From assembly GCA_030374765.1 (NCBI GenBank), contig JARGXX010000026.1, forward strand, positions 62,001 to 126,000: a stretch of DNA of 64,000 nt, in the 5' to 3' direction. The translations under genes were made by a program, and so were the position numbers. The stretch's first letter is position 1. Each line of letters starts with the position of its first letter. Shown piece after piece: positions 42,469 to 52,074 of the stretch. This DNA comes from Agarophyton chilense. Taxonomy: Eukaryota > Rhodophyta > Florideophyceae > Gracilariales > Gracilariaceae. The notes beneath the pieces were generated by a model that saw only the letters and a list, made by a program, of their open reading frames with translations, was not told the origin of the DNA and made no database searches.

Positions 42469-43364
42469 TAAACTACATTCCCAAGCTAGGTTCGTCATTC
42501 TGTACGCTTTTATCAGTGGCATCATGTGTTTGTAATGTCTACTCTCTTTTCAGAGTGTGTTGAACTGAGTAAACGGTTCAGCTTTTTTTCATCCATTTGT
42601 TGCCTGGAAACCCATCTACTCTGATTCTGTTTTGTCCTGAAAGCAACATTTATTTCAACTACTGTATGTTCTTTCCTCTGGCGCTCCGATAGGGTATCGT
42701 TTCGAGAATAAACCTGTTCTGCTGTTCGATCGAGTAAGACGGTGTCTAAGGTCAGGCGTGCGATTGTTGAAAGCCTCTGGTTCATTTGCGTTTATTCATG
42801 TCAGAGCCATTGGATACTGTTTCAGGCCGTAGTCGTGTCGCGGCCCACAAAGTTTGCAGCAAATTTTTCTTGTGTGGTCTAGACCTGGAATAGAGAACTC
42901 TCAATTAATCATGTTGTGCGGTTGCAGGTTTTAGAGATTAAGTATCCAGAGATGGTTTGGCTGGGAAGTGAAAGAGCTGCGGCACGAGAGCTCGGGTTCC
43001 CAAAAAAAAGGAAGCATTGATGTGACCATTTCGGCGTCCAATAGAAATGTGGCAACAAAGGAACAATACGCATAACAGAGAGACACAAAGGGAAGCGTCG
43101 AGAATTGTAGGACACCAGTGACAGCAGCACTATCGACAAACCCTCCTGCCGAATTAAGATGCCGTGCCTGCAAAGGTGATTAAAGCTATTGGCTCCCCTT
43201 ACTAGCTTTTGAAAAATGGCAGCTCACATGCGCAGGGATGATGCTCATCTTTTCCCTTTCTAAAATGGCCCCCCTTCTCTTTAAAGTCCACCTGCCTGGC
43301 CAGCATCCCCTCTCCCGTCTTCTTTCCATTCCAGACGGACTGCAATCCCCAAAGACTCATACAC
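42469..43364. other. Spacer between the two Gly/Cys-rich genes
   Basis: No recognisable gene or clear TATA box. The last 100 bases before the second ATG are pyrimidine-rich (CCCCTCTCCCGTCTTCTTTC), possibly a promoter feature. Confidence 0.5.
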
Positions 43365-43769
43365 ATGGGGGGCTGCGTGAGTAAGAGCGCTCCTGCGCCC
43401 AGTGAGCGCGCTCGACGCAAGCACAAGAAGACAGACTTTGTTGGCTCTGCTTACGATTTCGGTGGAGGCGTTGGTTCTGCAGTTAATGGTGGTGGCGGCG
43501 GTGGCGGCGGTGGCGGTGATGGTGGCGGCGGCGGTGGTGATGGAGGTGGCGGCAGTGGCTGCGTGAGTAAGAGCGCTCCTGCACCCAGTGAGCGCGCTCG
43601 ACCCAAGCACAAGAAGACAGACTTTGTTGGCTCTGCTTACGATTTCGGTGTAGAAGTTGGTTCTGCAGTTAATGGTGGCGGCGGTGACGGTGACGGTGGT
43701 GGTGGTGGTGGTGGTGGTGGTGGTGGTGGCAGTGGTGGTGGCAGTGGCGGCGGCGGCGGCGGCTATGAC

Positions 43770-43802
<33 letters not shown>

Positions 43803-43943
43803 TATGGCGGTGGTGGCGGTGGCTATAGCGGTGGTGGCGGTGGCTATGATGGTGGTGGCGGCGGCGGCTTTGACGGTGGTGGCGGCGGCGTATGTGGTGG
43901 CGGCGGCGGATGTGGTGGCGGCGGCGGATGTGGGGCCGGTTAA
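43365..43943 (+). CDS. Gly/Cys-rich protein, predicted N-myristoylated, internally duplicated
   Basis: 192 residues, paralogue of 42226-42468. It starts MGGCVSK (N-myristoylation signal with Cys4 for palmitoylation), followed by a basic patch (RARRKHKK), the block TDFVGSAYDFGGGVGSAVN and a poly-Gly stretch. The whole unit from GCVSK to SAVN is then repeated in frame 62 codons later (43557 onward), with only a handful of base changes in about 120, so the duplication is recent. The second copy lacks a Met and so cannot be myristoylated. A long Gly tail follows with Tyr and Ser units (GGYGGGGGGYSGGGGG) and Cys units (VCGGGGGCGGGGGC), ending GAG. Length and GC-rich repeats suggest slippage-driven change. 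Role unknown; membrane association is inferred. Confidence 0.7.
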
Positions 43944-44029
43944 TGGTGGCGGCGGTGACGGTGGTGGTGGTGGTGGCGGTGGCTATAGCGGTGGTGGCGG
44001 CGGCGGCGGATGTGGTGGCGGTGTCTAAT
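43935..44029 (+). pseudogene. Frameshifted extension of the Gly/Cys-rich gene
   Basis: Just past the stop of the previous gene, the neighbouring frame reads VNGGGGDGGGGGGGGYSGGG and then a GCGGGV end. The stop TAA sits inside GGTTAATGG, which in this frame is the same GTTAATGG (Val-Asn-Gly) that begins the Gly tract in both repeat copies. So a third Gly-tail unit exists and is cut off by a one-base frame change. A natural length allele or an assembly error in GC-rich DNA would look the same. Confidence 0.55.
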
Positions 44030-44810
44030 AATGTTCAAGTATCTGCGATGCAGCGGGGAGTGACAAAACCACACCATCGCTCTGGGGTTGATGTTGGATA
44101 CCGTCTCGACCAACTCCATCGGTTTAGTTACTTGAAAAATCTCTTGCCTTTCTTTGTTTCTTCTTCGTTAATAATGCCAAGCGCTTCCAGAATTGAGGGC
44201 AAGTTGAAGTGTATAAAGTATTTCTCTCTTGAGTTTGCAAGTCAACTGTGCAGGAGTTCGTCATAGTGTAGTAAAGCAATCTTTCATGGTTAGTACTCTT
44301 CGATAGCTATTGTTTAATTTAGTGAAGAGAGGGCAACCCTCTCTGACGGTAGCACAAACACAGCATCCACAAAAAAAGGAAGGGCTGGACACCCCCAGAG
44401 GTCTTATTGTTTTGCGTCTTCAAAGGCAAAACATCCCGCTGAGAGTAAAATGTTGAAGTGCACAGAATTGCAAGGCACGACAGATCTATCGAGAAGGAGA
44501 AGCCATCGCGCCCGTCACTAATTGTGCGATTTCAAGCGTTGAGTGTGAAGTTCAACAAAAGCAATTCATATTTGAATCGAAATATGTCACCATGTATGGT
44601 TTGTGTGGAAAATGAGACGAAAACAGAGAACGTGACACAAGACGGTGAAATTGATTCCGAGTCGCCGGGTACTAGTCTTTTAACAAGTCTTGCTCTCACT
44701 TTTTGTGCCATGTTTGCAACAGAGGCAGGATCGGGATTGCGACGGTAGCGAACAAGAACGTGCCCGAAAGTACAGCTTCCTTCCTCTGACAAACAATCTG
44801 CCGTCAACTT
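44030..44810. other. Spacer, no gene recognised
   Basis: A 96-codon plus-strand frame (44458-44748) and its antisense overlap are unconvincing. Nothing else seen. Confidence 0.5.
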
Positions 44811-45767
44811 CTATTTATATTTATGGGAATGAACAATTTTTTCCCTTCGGATTGGGAGTGCAGTCAATGAAAACTCTGCGTCATCCGGTAAGTCCTCGGT
44901 AAATGAAAATGTCGTGAATCGGGAATTGGCGACTACCAATCTTCCACCCCCGAGAGCAGCTGTTGTAGGAGTGTCAAAGTCGGGTGATGTGATGTTTTTC
45001 ACAAATTGAGCACTCACCTCCCTGCCTGTCTGACGCAAGCGCCAAATAGATACAACGTTTAGAATATTTTGCACAACGAAAAGAGTAGAAGTGGCACCGT
45101 TCTTGTATTTGAAGATCTCTAAACCATCTGCACCAACCACTGCGTTTCGAGGTAGCAACTGCTGTACGGATTTCGTGTGTAGATCTACAAAAAACAAGTT
45201 GTTCGCATCGGAGTTGACCACAACCAGACCAGATGCAAAACGGACGATCCCGTTTGCCGTGAAGACACCAGGTACTCTAGGGAAAGATTCAGGAGGTAGC
45301 TCCAAAACGTCAAATTCACATTGCGGAAGTGCTGCCAGTCGCAACCTGTACACCTGCCCTCGGGCAGAGTCGGTGTAATATGCAAACGTTTCGTCTGCGG
45401 TTACATCATTCACCACAGCTCCCTTCGGTGGAAGACAATCAGCGATGAGGTTGCCTGACAGGATATCGTACACAAGCATTCGCGGGGGAACGCCAAAATT
45501 ACCTACCATACCTCCGCCAGACACAAATAGACTGCCATTTTTTGCGGCGAGACCAACGGCAACGCGTTCGGGAGCAGGTCGAACTAGTGTGGATGCGAAA
45601 CCGGTCGCAACATCCACTAGGAAGACTGCACCAGTACGGAACTCTGCAACGAAGAAGAGGGAGCCGGCCGCGTGTGCGATGCCTTCCGCCTGAGCGCTAG
45701 GCGGGAGAACCACTTCGCGTGCGAATACCAACGTGAGCCAGGAGAAAATGATGACGCCAATAATCAT
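44811..45767 (-). CDS. SMP-30/gluconolactonase-like secreted beta-propeller protein
   Basis: 318 residues from the ATG at 45767. I choose this start because it gives a signal peptide (MIIGVIIFSWLTLVFA, cleavage before REVVLPP); the longer open frame upstream has no such feature. The mature part follows the SMP-30/gluconolactonase/LRE-like pattern of six-bladed propellers: LPPSAQAEGIAHAAGSLFFV, RTGAVFLVDVATG, VGLAAKNGSLFVSGGG, VVNDVTADETFAYYTDS, VFTANGIVRFASGLVVVNSD, ADGLEIFK and LFVVQNILNVVSIWRL. The EG, ND and N residues usual for metal binding are visible. Family members hydrolyse lactones or act as strictosidine-synthase-like or binding proteins, so the reaction here cannot be named. Uninterrupted and intronless, it is the clearest host gene in the window. 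Confidence 0.85.
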   Translation of the reverse strand: MIIGVIIFSWLTLVFAREVVLPPSAQAEGIAHAAGSLFFVAEFRTGAVFLVDVATGFASTLVRPAPERVAVGLAAKNGSLFVSGGGMVGNFGVPPRMLVYDILSGNLIADCLPPKGAVVNDVTADETFAYYTDSARGQVYRLRLAALPQCEFDVLELPPESFPRVPGVFTANGIVRFASGLVVVNSDANNLFFVDLHTKSVQQLLPRNAVVGADGLEIFKYKNGATSTLFVVQNILNVVSIWRLRQTGREVSAQFVKNITSPDFDTPTTAALGGGRLVVANSRFTTFSFTEDLPDDAEFSLTALPIRREKIVHSHKYK

Positions 45768-45937
45768 GAGAAAACTCCTACGGGGACGAACGCAAACGAC
45801 AGTTAGTTCGAGGTGTGAGGATGGCACCACCGATCCGTAGGAACAGATGAGACTGGTTGCAGTCTGTAGCACACGAAAGAAAAAGTGTTGACTGAGTCTT
45901 TGGGGTGGAAGTAGCGTGGCATCGCAGCACAGAGTGT

Positions 45938-46005
45938 GCGGAGTAAAATTATGTACGAATCTCGCGTCACTGCGGAGTAAAATTATATATGAATCTCGCG
46001 TCACA
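45938..46005 (-). promoter_or_regulatory. 34-bp tandem repeat with TATA-like core upstream of the propeller gene
   Basis: Two copies (45938-45971 and 45972-46005) of GCGGAGTAAAATTAT...GAATCTCGCGTCAC. On the gene's strand the distal copy contains CATATATAATTTTAC, a TATA-like element about 215 bases before the ATG; in the proximal copy it is changed to CGTACATAATT. A duplicated core promoter or paired regulator site is likely, by position only. Confidence 0.5.
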
Positions 46006-46642
46006 GCGGTGTGTGAATCACATTGCAGATATCATCTCTGTCGTTAAACGCCTCCGTTCAACAGCGCTGCTCGAGAAATCTGTACGAGCAGATTGCTGGT
46101 GACAAACGGCGCGTTGGACGAGTAGATTATAGAGATGGATAGTGTGGGGTGAGAGCGTCCCATCGCTCTCTGCAACAAGACTTGCATGGAGGCTTTTTGT
46201 AATAACCCAATATATCTCTTGCTCCACAGCGGTTGCAGAGCTATGGAGCGGAGGGGGACATTAATTCAACGATGTGATGCCGTTTGCTCGCCGGCGCTAT
46301 TCGTCGGCATGCAAAAGGGAAATAATACTAAAAACAAATTAATTATTTCAAAACACATCTCGGGAGATGCGTTGAGCTCTCTGACAGTTTTGTGTTCTGT
46401 GCGTGCAACCCACGGATGCGTCAACCATTTCCCGATTCGGTTCCGCAGCTGTTCCTAACGTCTTTGCCAATTGGCCAGCATTTTTGCCCGTTGTCCAGCG
46501 TCTTCGCCCATCGCCCAGCATTTTTGGCTCCTATCTTGACCCAGAGTAGACCTCTTTGAGTGACGTCTTGCACCAATTGAATATATATTCAAAGAAAGCC
46601 TTAAACAGCGAAGAGGCGTTGCAGGCCGTGAACACATCTCAC
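46006..46642. other. Spacer with a 40-bp tandem repeat
   Basis: No gene supported. Imperfect tandem repeat at 46459-46530 (period 40; each copy has CGTCTT(T/C)GCC and CCAGCATTTTTG). The target duplication CTCAC lies at 46638-46642. Confidence 0.5.
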
Positions 46643-46953
46643 TATAGTCTGCCCGGCGTGGCCGTGCAGTATAGGTAAAGTCCTGACGGTCGGTACAGCA
46701 CCGAAGACTGAAAACAGACAGACAGGGTGGAGTTTACTCAAGCACAGTGGGTCGGCTAGAGAGGATCGGGAGAGTTCGATACCTCGTTGACTCAAACGAG
46801 GGAGAGACCTAAGGGACTAAATAGGCCGCCCAAGCTGGGCGAGCCTCGAGAAGAGTGGAGGCTCGAGGCTGTACAGTGTCCAATGAGGTCGATGCATAAT
46901 ATCTAAACTATCTTCCCAATCGGGTAGGGCGCATATGCGCCGCAGGCGTTACA
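46643..46953 (-). repeat. Third element 3' LTR
   Basis: 311 bp, 15 mismatches to 51759-52069. It contains the palindrome GGCGCATATGCGCC (46928-46941). Confidence 0.93.
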
Positions 46954-46963
46954 CTTCGCTCTT

Positions 46964-47341
46964 TCAAATAGCAACAAGAGCGTTGGACTTCTGGTCCAGA
47001 TGGGCTGGGGTGTCCTTGCGCTTAAGTAGGCGCTTTACCATCATCAAGACGTCTTCGAACACACGTTCAAGCGGCTCGACAGTGACCTCGGAGTTATCCA
47101 GTCCCTTCCAGCGGACGTGGACCTTGAGACCATCGGGACTGTCCTCGAGCCCCATTAGGCGGGCGACAGGCATGCCTGACTCGGACTGTAGGACATGAGA
47201 CAGAATGGCTGCCTCGTAAATCGCGTCGTCGCGGTAGAACTTGAGACGCGTCGAGTGTACATCATCCATTTGGCCATTCCGGAGGTCTTCAACTTGATAA
47301 ACGTAGTCGCTCAGCGCCTTGATGACCCTGTGAGAACCGCG
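46964..47341 (-). pseudogene. Third element chromodomain and integrase tail
   Basis: In the same frame as integrase, directly after the TAG at 47342-47344. It reads RGSHRVIKALSDYVYQVEDL, then MDDVHSTRLKFYRDDAIYEA, which is the integrase C-terminal fold, and then the chromodomain LKVHVRWKGLDNSEVTVEPL with VFEDVLMMV. The stop codon sits where related proteins have Trp (LVLRWRGP-like), so TGG to TAG is the likely change. The gene ends 10 bases before the 3' LTR. Confidence 0.75.
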
Positions 47342-48742
47342 CTAGCGAAGGACGAGCTTGTCTCCAGCACCATATTCGGTGCGGGCCACGAGGACATAGT
47401 CACCCTCAGTGAAGTGAGAGTGCTTTCCACGCGACGCAGCGGCTCTTGCTTGCTTGCGATGTCTGACCAAATTGGACTGTACGAGCGGATGAAGCTCGTC
47501 TCGGAGCTCGATGAGCTTCTGTACGTTGAGGGTGCGTTCCGCTTGCGCCTCTGTCAACGTGACCGGTGTGGACAGTGATGTTCGCATGAAGGTCTGAACC
47601 GGTGGCGTCGGTTCTTTGCCCATGAAGGACGTGATTGGACACACATTCCCACGCTGCGGAGAGGGGGAATTGTTGAGGACCGATTGGACGATGGGGATGA
47701 GGTCAGGCCATTCGGTCGTGCGCATCTGAAGCTCCGAAAGGACCGACCTTAGGACGCGAAGCAACCCGCGACCCAGACGCTCTACTGCCCCGTTGCTACA
47801 CGGACAGTAAGGAAGGGTGAAGTGGTGCGGCACCTTGAGACCCTTTGAGACCAAACGGACAGTCTCATTCTTGAAATGAGTGGGACCATCGAACATGAGA
47901 CCATTAGGGACGCCGAAGGCTGTACACCACTCGATGATGGCAGTGGCGGCGTTCTCGGCGGAGGTGTCAGGGAACGGGAAGAACCACTTGTAGTCCGAAT
48001 GGTCGTCACGCAACATGAGTGCGTACTTGTCGCCGTGCGCTGTGGCTCCGAGCTCGATGTAGTCGAACTGGAGCAAGTCGTTCGCTTTCGTGCCGTGGAC
48101 GGCCGGGCCGAAAGGACGTGGGATTTTCTCCCCTCCGACTGTCGATAGACAGTGGATACAAGCACGGACGAAGGCGCGGACGTCCGCCTTGAGCGTAGAC
48201 CAATGAAAGGACCTGAGGAGCGCCTGCTCCGTGGCGCTAACGCCGCGATGACCCAAAGGACCAGTATGGGCGATGATGCACAACCGGAGCTGGATGTCAG
48301 CGGCGTCATCCGGGACCCAGATGGAACCAGAAGGAACACTCCAAAGTTGGTCATTGAGGGCGAGGTCCGCTGGGCGTGATGCATCGTGCGCCTGCTGAAC
48401 CGCGGCGAGTGTAGTCCGTGTAGGCCAGTCGAAGTCCGTGCTGGACGACGAGGGAAGCTCCGGGATGCGCACGAGGCGGCGCACAGTGGCCGGAACCGTA
48501 GACAATCGGGTCAGAAGATCGGCCCAGACGTTGTCGTCGCCCTTGATGTGGTAGCATGTGTAGTGGTACATGCTCAGCCGCACGGCCCAACGTAGGACTT
48601 TGCGCATTGACGTCTGCGACATGTCGGGGACCACCGACAGCGGGTCGAATAGGAAGATGAGGTTGTTATGGTCCGTGTAGAGGTCGAATCCTTCAGGCGT
48701 CGCGACGATCCAGTGCATACGGTCCAAAGAGGTCAGGACGGC
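47342..48742 (-). pseudogene. Third element RNase H end and integrase
   Basis: The region begins right after an in-frame TAA (48743-48745, in KEA*AVLTSLDRMHW, where Tyr or Phe is usual). RNase H end: FDLYTDHNNLIFLFDPLSV and GDDNVWADLLTRL. Integrase zinc finger: IAHTGPLGHRG and CIHC. Core: LQFDYIELG (first Asp), LMFDGPTHFKNE (second Asp) and SNGAVERLGRGLL (Glu). The linker ELRDELHPLVQSNLVRHRKQ and the GDYVLVARTEY strand follow. The catalytic triad is complete. It ends at TAG 47342-47344, before the C-terminal part. Confidence 0.88.
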
Positions 48743-50564
48743 TTACGCTTCCTTCTCGAGGACGGACCAACCCATCAGGGTTTTGTTGCCGTTGGTACTT
48801 GTGGGGCTTGACGATGTCCGGGAAGGGGACATGGGTCACAATCCCGGACCAGGCCGTATCGGACGCATCGGTGTAGACGCACAAGCGTTGGCCGACGTCG
48901 CGATGCGCGAGCGTGACCTGACGCGCGAGAGCGTTCTTGCATGCCTCGAAGGCGTCCAATTCGGTCTTGTCACATCCGAGGTCCACGAGTAGGACACGAG
49001 CAACTGCGCTCTTCGTGCACTTGGCCACATGGTCATACACGCGTTCCATGAAGTCGTGCAGCGGTGCCACGAGTTCGGAGAATCTGGGGATTCCCTGCTT
49101 GACCCACTGTAGGGCGCAGACGAACTGCTGCAGGTTGGCCCCGATGGTCGGCGGCTGCATGGACAGCAGGCCGTCGAGGCAGTGCGGATCGTAGCGAAGA
49201 CCAGAACTGGATATGAGACGGCCACACCAGCGTATCTCCTTGGCGAATAGGATGCATTTCGCCGGGTGGAGCTTGATATTGTGGTCCGCACAGACCACAA
49301 AGAATGACCGAATGGACTTCAGCAGGCCGGAAACGGTCGGTGCATGAATGAGGATATCGTCCAACCAGGACAACATGTTGGCCTTGAGGTCAGCGGGTAT
49401 GATACCCGCGAAGGCGGATTGCAGATGAGTCATTGCATTGGTCGTCCCGTGGAGGACACGCGTCGTGGAGAAAATGCCGTCTGGTGTGATGAATGACTGG
49501 CACTCCTGTGACTCTTCGGATAATGGCAGCTGCCAATAGCCGTGCGAGAGGTCGAAGGTCGCGAAATATTTCGACGTGCCCAGTTTGGTCAGCTCGTGCT
49601 CCAGATTCGGCATCGGGTACCGATGCCGGACGGTGAACTTGTTGACCGGACGCAGGTCCACTGTAAAGCGGAAGCGGGCGCCTGGCTTCGGCACAAGGAG
49701 CGGCGCCCAGGCCCATTTGGACGTCGGGTTCCCGTACGCGAGACCATGGTGGACGAGGTCCTTGACGAACTTGTCCATGAAGTCCCTTTGGTCTTGCGAA
49801 TAGTTGCGCAGACGGACCTTGACGGGCTTGGCGTCGCGGCTCAGAGCAACCTTGAGCGCGGGGATTACAGCGGGAGGCCCCGAGGAGAATGACGTGCGTA
49901 ATATGTCCATATGGTCAGCAAGCAGCGTTTCCAATGTTGGGAGGCCTTCTTCCGGCAGTCCGTTGTCTTGGGCGACTGTCTTCATGTCGTCCACTGCGGT
50001 CTTGATGTCCTCGTGCTGGTCCCCATCTATAGGTTTCAGCAAGGACGGATCCCGGAACGGATCCTCTTCAGCGCGTGCGCTGTAGTAGTTGACCTTTGGG
50101 CGCCCCGGGTCGAGCGGGGCGGAAGAGTCCACGTGGTCGTCGCACACGCGGTTGAGTCGGGCAATCATAATCCGACTCACTTGCCCACCATTGGTCCCCG
50201 GTGGTCTATCTGGACTGCAATCCGTCCCGTCAAGGGACGTGATGTTGTCCTCCAGTAGGGTCTTCGTATCCACGCGCAGATGGCACAGTACCGGTAGGCC
50301 AATCAGCAAGTCCTCACTGGTCACGTTGTCATCCGCCACAAAAAAGCGGATATTCTTGAGAGCGAGACGACCTGAGTTGAGGTGTAAGACCTTGACAGGC
50401 ACAGACCAAGCACGCGAGAACGTGTACGTTGGCGCTTCGTCCTCTTTGGTCAGCGTGACTTTGACTCGCACCGTGTCGATGCGGTCAATCTTGCCGATAC
50501 CTTGGCCCACAGCATGGACGGCCAGTTTGGACGACGGGATATTCTCGTCGCTGCCGTCGTCACA
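48693..50564 (-). pseudogene. Third element protease and reverse transcriptase
   Basis: The open frame extends upstream of its first start-like codon to at least 50564, where CDDGSDENIPSSKLAVHAVG supplies the protease active site (DDGSD in place of the usual D(S/T)G). DLLIGLPVL is the second strand. RT follows: KWAWAPLLVPKPGARFRFTV, DLRPVNKFTVRHRYPMPNLE, YFATFDLSHGYWQLPL, TTRVLHGTTNAMTHLQSAF and the catalytic LSWLDDILIHA. RNase H starts LCVYTDASDTAWSGIV. After KPHKYQ a frameshift (about 48785) makes the last residues wrong; the true continuation is LMGWSVLEKEA in the frame of 48742. Confidence 0.88.
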
Positions 50565-51669
50565 GCGTCCCGTCCATAATGGTCATCTTGCAAGACGGCG
50601 AGTCGTCGTTGCGTGCGGACGCGTCGGACTTGCGCTGCAAGCGTCCGACGGTCTTGGATGCAGACAATGAAGCGGCCCCTGCCGACGAGGTCTTGGAACG
50701 CGTCGACCTCGCTGGGCCATCACGAGACTTTGAGGCGGCAACTTTGTCCTTGAAGGCCTTTTTCTCTGCGTCCGTTGAGTTCTCGCAGTCATCGGCCCAA
50801 TTCATGAGCTTCTTGCCATCACAGGCCAGTAGCGGACACGGAGAAGGCGGCTGGCGCTTCGTCTTGACTTTGTCCTTTTTGGTCTTGCCGCCGGCCTTGT
50901 TTTCATTGCCGGCGGCCGAGTTCTTGTAGTCCGTTGTGGTCTTTCCGGAGCTCCCTTCAGACTTGCGAGACTTCGGGGGGCCGGTGTCGAGGCGCTCAAA
51001 GGCCTGCGATAGTCCGATGGCGTGCGCCTGAAAGCCACTGAAGTCGCTCTTGAGCTTGGCCTTTGAGAACTTGATGTCCTGCTCGAGCCTAGTCCTGAGT
51101 TGCTGAGGCTTGATGACCGAAAGGACTTGGCGTATGGCTGCCTTGGGGTTGTTCTCGATGACCCACTTGAGGCCATTGGTCCGGAGGAGCGAGCGGTACT
51201 CCATGAACAAGAGTTTCATTCGACCCTCCGCGGACTTGACAGACATGTCCATCTTGATGAAGTACAAGACCATTTGGCCGAGTTCCTGTTCCGTGACAGC
51301 GTCACTCGACTCCTCGGACTCGGCGTCCAAAAAGGTCCGTAACTGGTCGTCCGTTAAGGTCTTGACGTCGTCGTAGTCGGCAATCCAGCCACAGTCCTCG
51401 GCGGACTCGAGCTGTTCGGCGTCGACACAGTAGGTCAGACCAACAGGACGGATGGGGTCGAGCGAGACTGTCGCCTCTTGGACGAGCTGCGAAGTCCTTG
51501 CGGTCAGTTCGCGACAGTACGCGTCGTACTTGCGGAGAAACACGCGGATAGACTCCGGGTCCATGCGGGCGAGGAACGGCTGCTCGACAGCCATGGTGAA
51601 ACGATTGACCCTAGGGCCTGCAGTGCGAGCAGTCCTGGCAGTCGAAGAAGAAGACGTGGTGTCCTCCAT
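50560..51669 (-). CDS. Third element gag
   Basis: 369 codons, uninterrupted. The N-terminal core contains MDPESIRVFLRKYDAYCREL, ELGQMVLYFIKMDMSVKSAE and KAAIRQVLSVIKPQQLRTRL. A Lys-rich tract (NKAGGKTKKDKVKTKRQ) precedes CPLLACDGKKLMNWADDC, the place of a zinc knuckle in this family, although the usual His is not obvious. The stop (TGA, 50560-50562) overlaps the protease frame, so a frame change is needed to reach pol. Gag packages RNA and builds the particle. Confidence 0.85.
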   Translation of the reverse strand: MEDTTSSSSTARTARTAGPRVNRFTMAVEQPFLARMDPESIRVFLRKYDAYCRELTARTSQLVQEATVSLDPIRPVGLTYCVDAEQLESAEDCGWIADYDDVKTLTDDQLRTFLDAESEESSDAVTEQELGQMVLYFIKMDMSVKSAEGRMKLLFMEYRSLLRTNGLKWVIENNPKAAIRQVLSVIKPQQLRTRLEQDIKFSKAKLKSDFSGFQAHAIGLSQAFERLDTGPPKSRKSEGSSGKTTTDYKNSAAGNENKAGGKTKKDKVKTKRQPPSPCPLLACDGKKLMNWADDCENSTDAEKKAFKDKVAASKSRDGPARSTRSKTSSAGAASLSASKTVGRLQRKSDASARNDDSPSCKMTIMDGTL

Positions 51670-51758
51670 GTTTGACGTCTTGAATGATCGGTGTCATGAA
51701 CGTCCAAAACGGTCTTGTGGTACTCGAACCACACTTGGCAGTAATCTGAAGTGATCAC

Positions 51759-52069
51759 CATAGTCTTCCCGGCGTGGCCGTGCAGTATAGATAGAGTCCT
51801 GACGGTCGGTACAGTACCGAAGACTGAAAACGGACAGACAGGGTGGAGTTTATTCAAGCACAGTGGGTCGGCTAGAGAGGATCGGGTGAGTTCGATACCT
51901 CGTCGACTCAAGCGAGGGAGAGAGCTAAGGGACTAAATAGGCCGCCCAAGCTGGGCGAGCCTCGAGCAGAGTGGAGGCTCGAGGCTGTACAGTGTCCAAT
52001 GAGGTCGATGCATAATATCTTAAGTATCTTCCCAATCGGGTCGGGCGCATATGCGCCGCAGGCGTTACA
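51759..52069 (-). repeat. Third element 5' LTR
   Basis: 311 bp, followed by the right CTCAC duplication (52070-52074). Inside the element, the coding strand reads TGGTGATCACTTCAG at the LTR edge, a plausible tRNA primer-binding site beginning TGG. Confidence 0.93.
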
Positions 52070-52074
52070 CTCAC

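Larger units (their letters stand above)
46643..52069 (-). mobile_element. Compact chromodomain Gypsy element (third LTR element)
   Basis: 5,427 bp with 311-bp LTRs (46643-46953 and 51759-52069) and perfect 5-bp duplications CTCAC (46638-46642 and 52070-52074). The LTRs differ at 15 of 311 positions (about 5 percent), so its age lies between the inner and outer elements. The minus strand encodes gag, protease, RT, RNase H, integrase and chromodomain in Gypsy order. On the coding strand the LTR starts TGTAACGCC and ends AGACTATA, not CA. A purine tract (GAAAGAGCGAAG, 46954-46965) precedes the 3' LTR. The protein style (WLDD in RT, LRLKFYRD-type tail, VHVRWKGL chromodomain) reminds me of Gypsy elements common in oomycetes, from memory. 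Stops and frameshifts in pol make it inactive. Confidence 0.93.

Noticed and set aside
42319-44028. Long Ala/Thr-, Val- or Ala-rich frames over the Gly-rich genes
   Set aside because: They are alternative-frame readings of GGC/GGT repeats. The Gly frames have shared starts and conserved N-termini; these do not.
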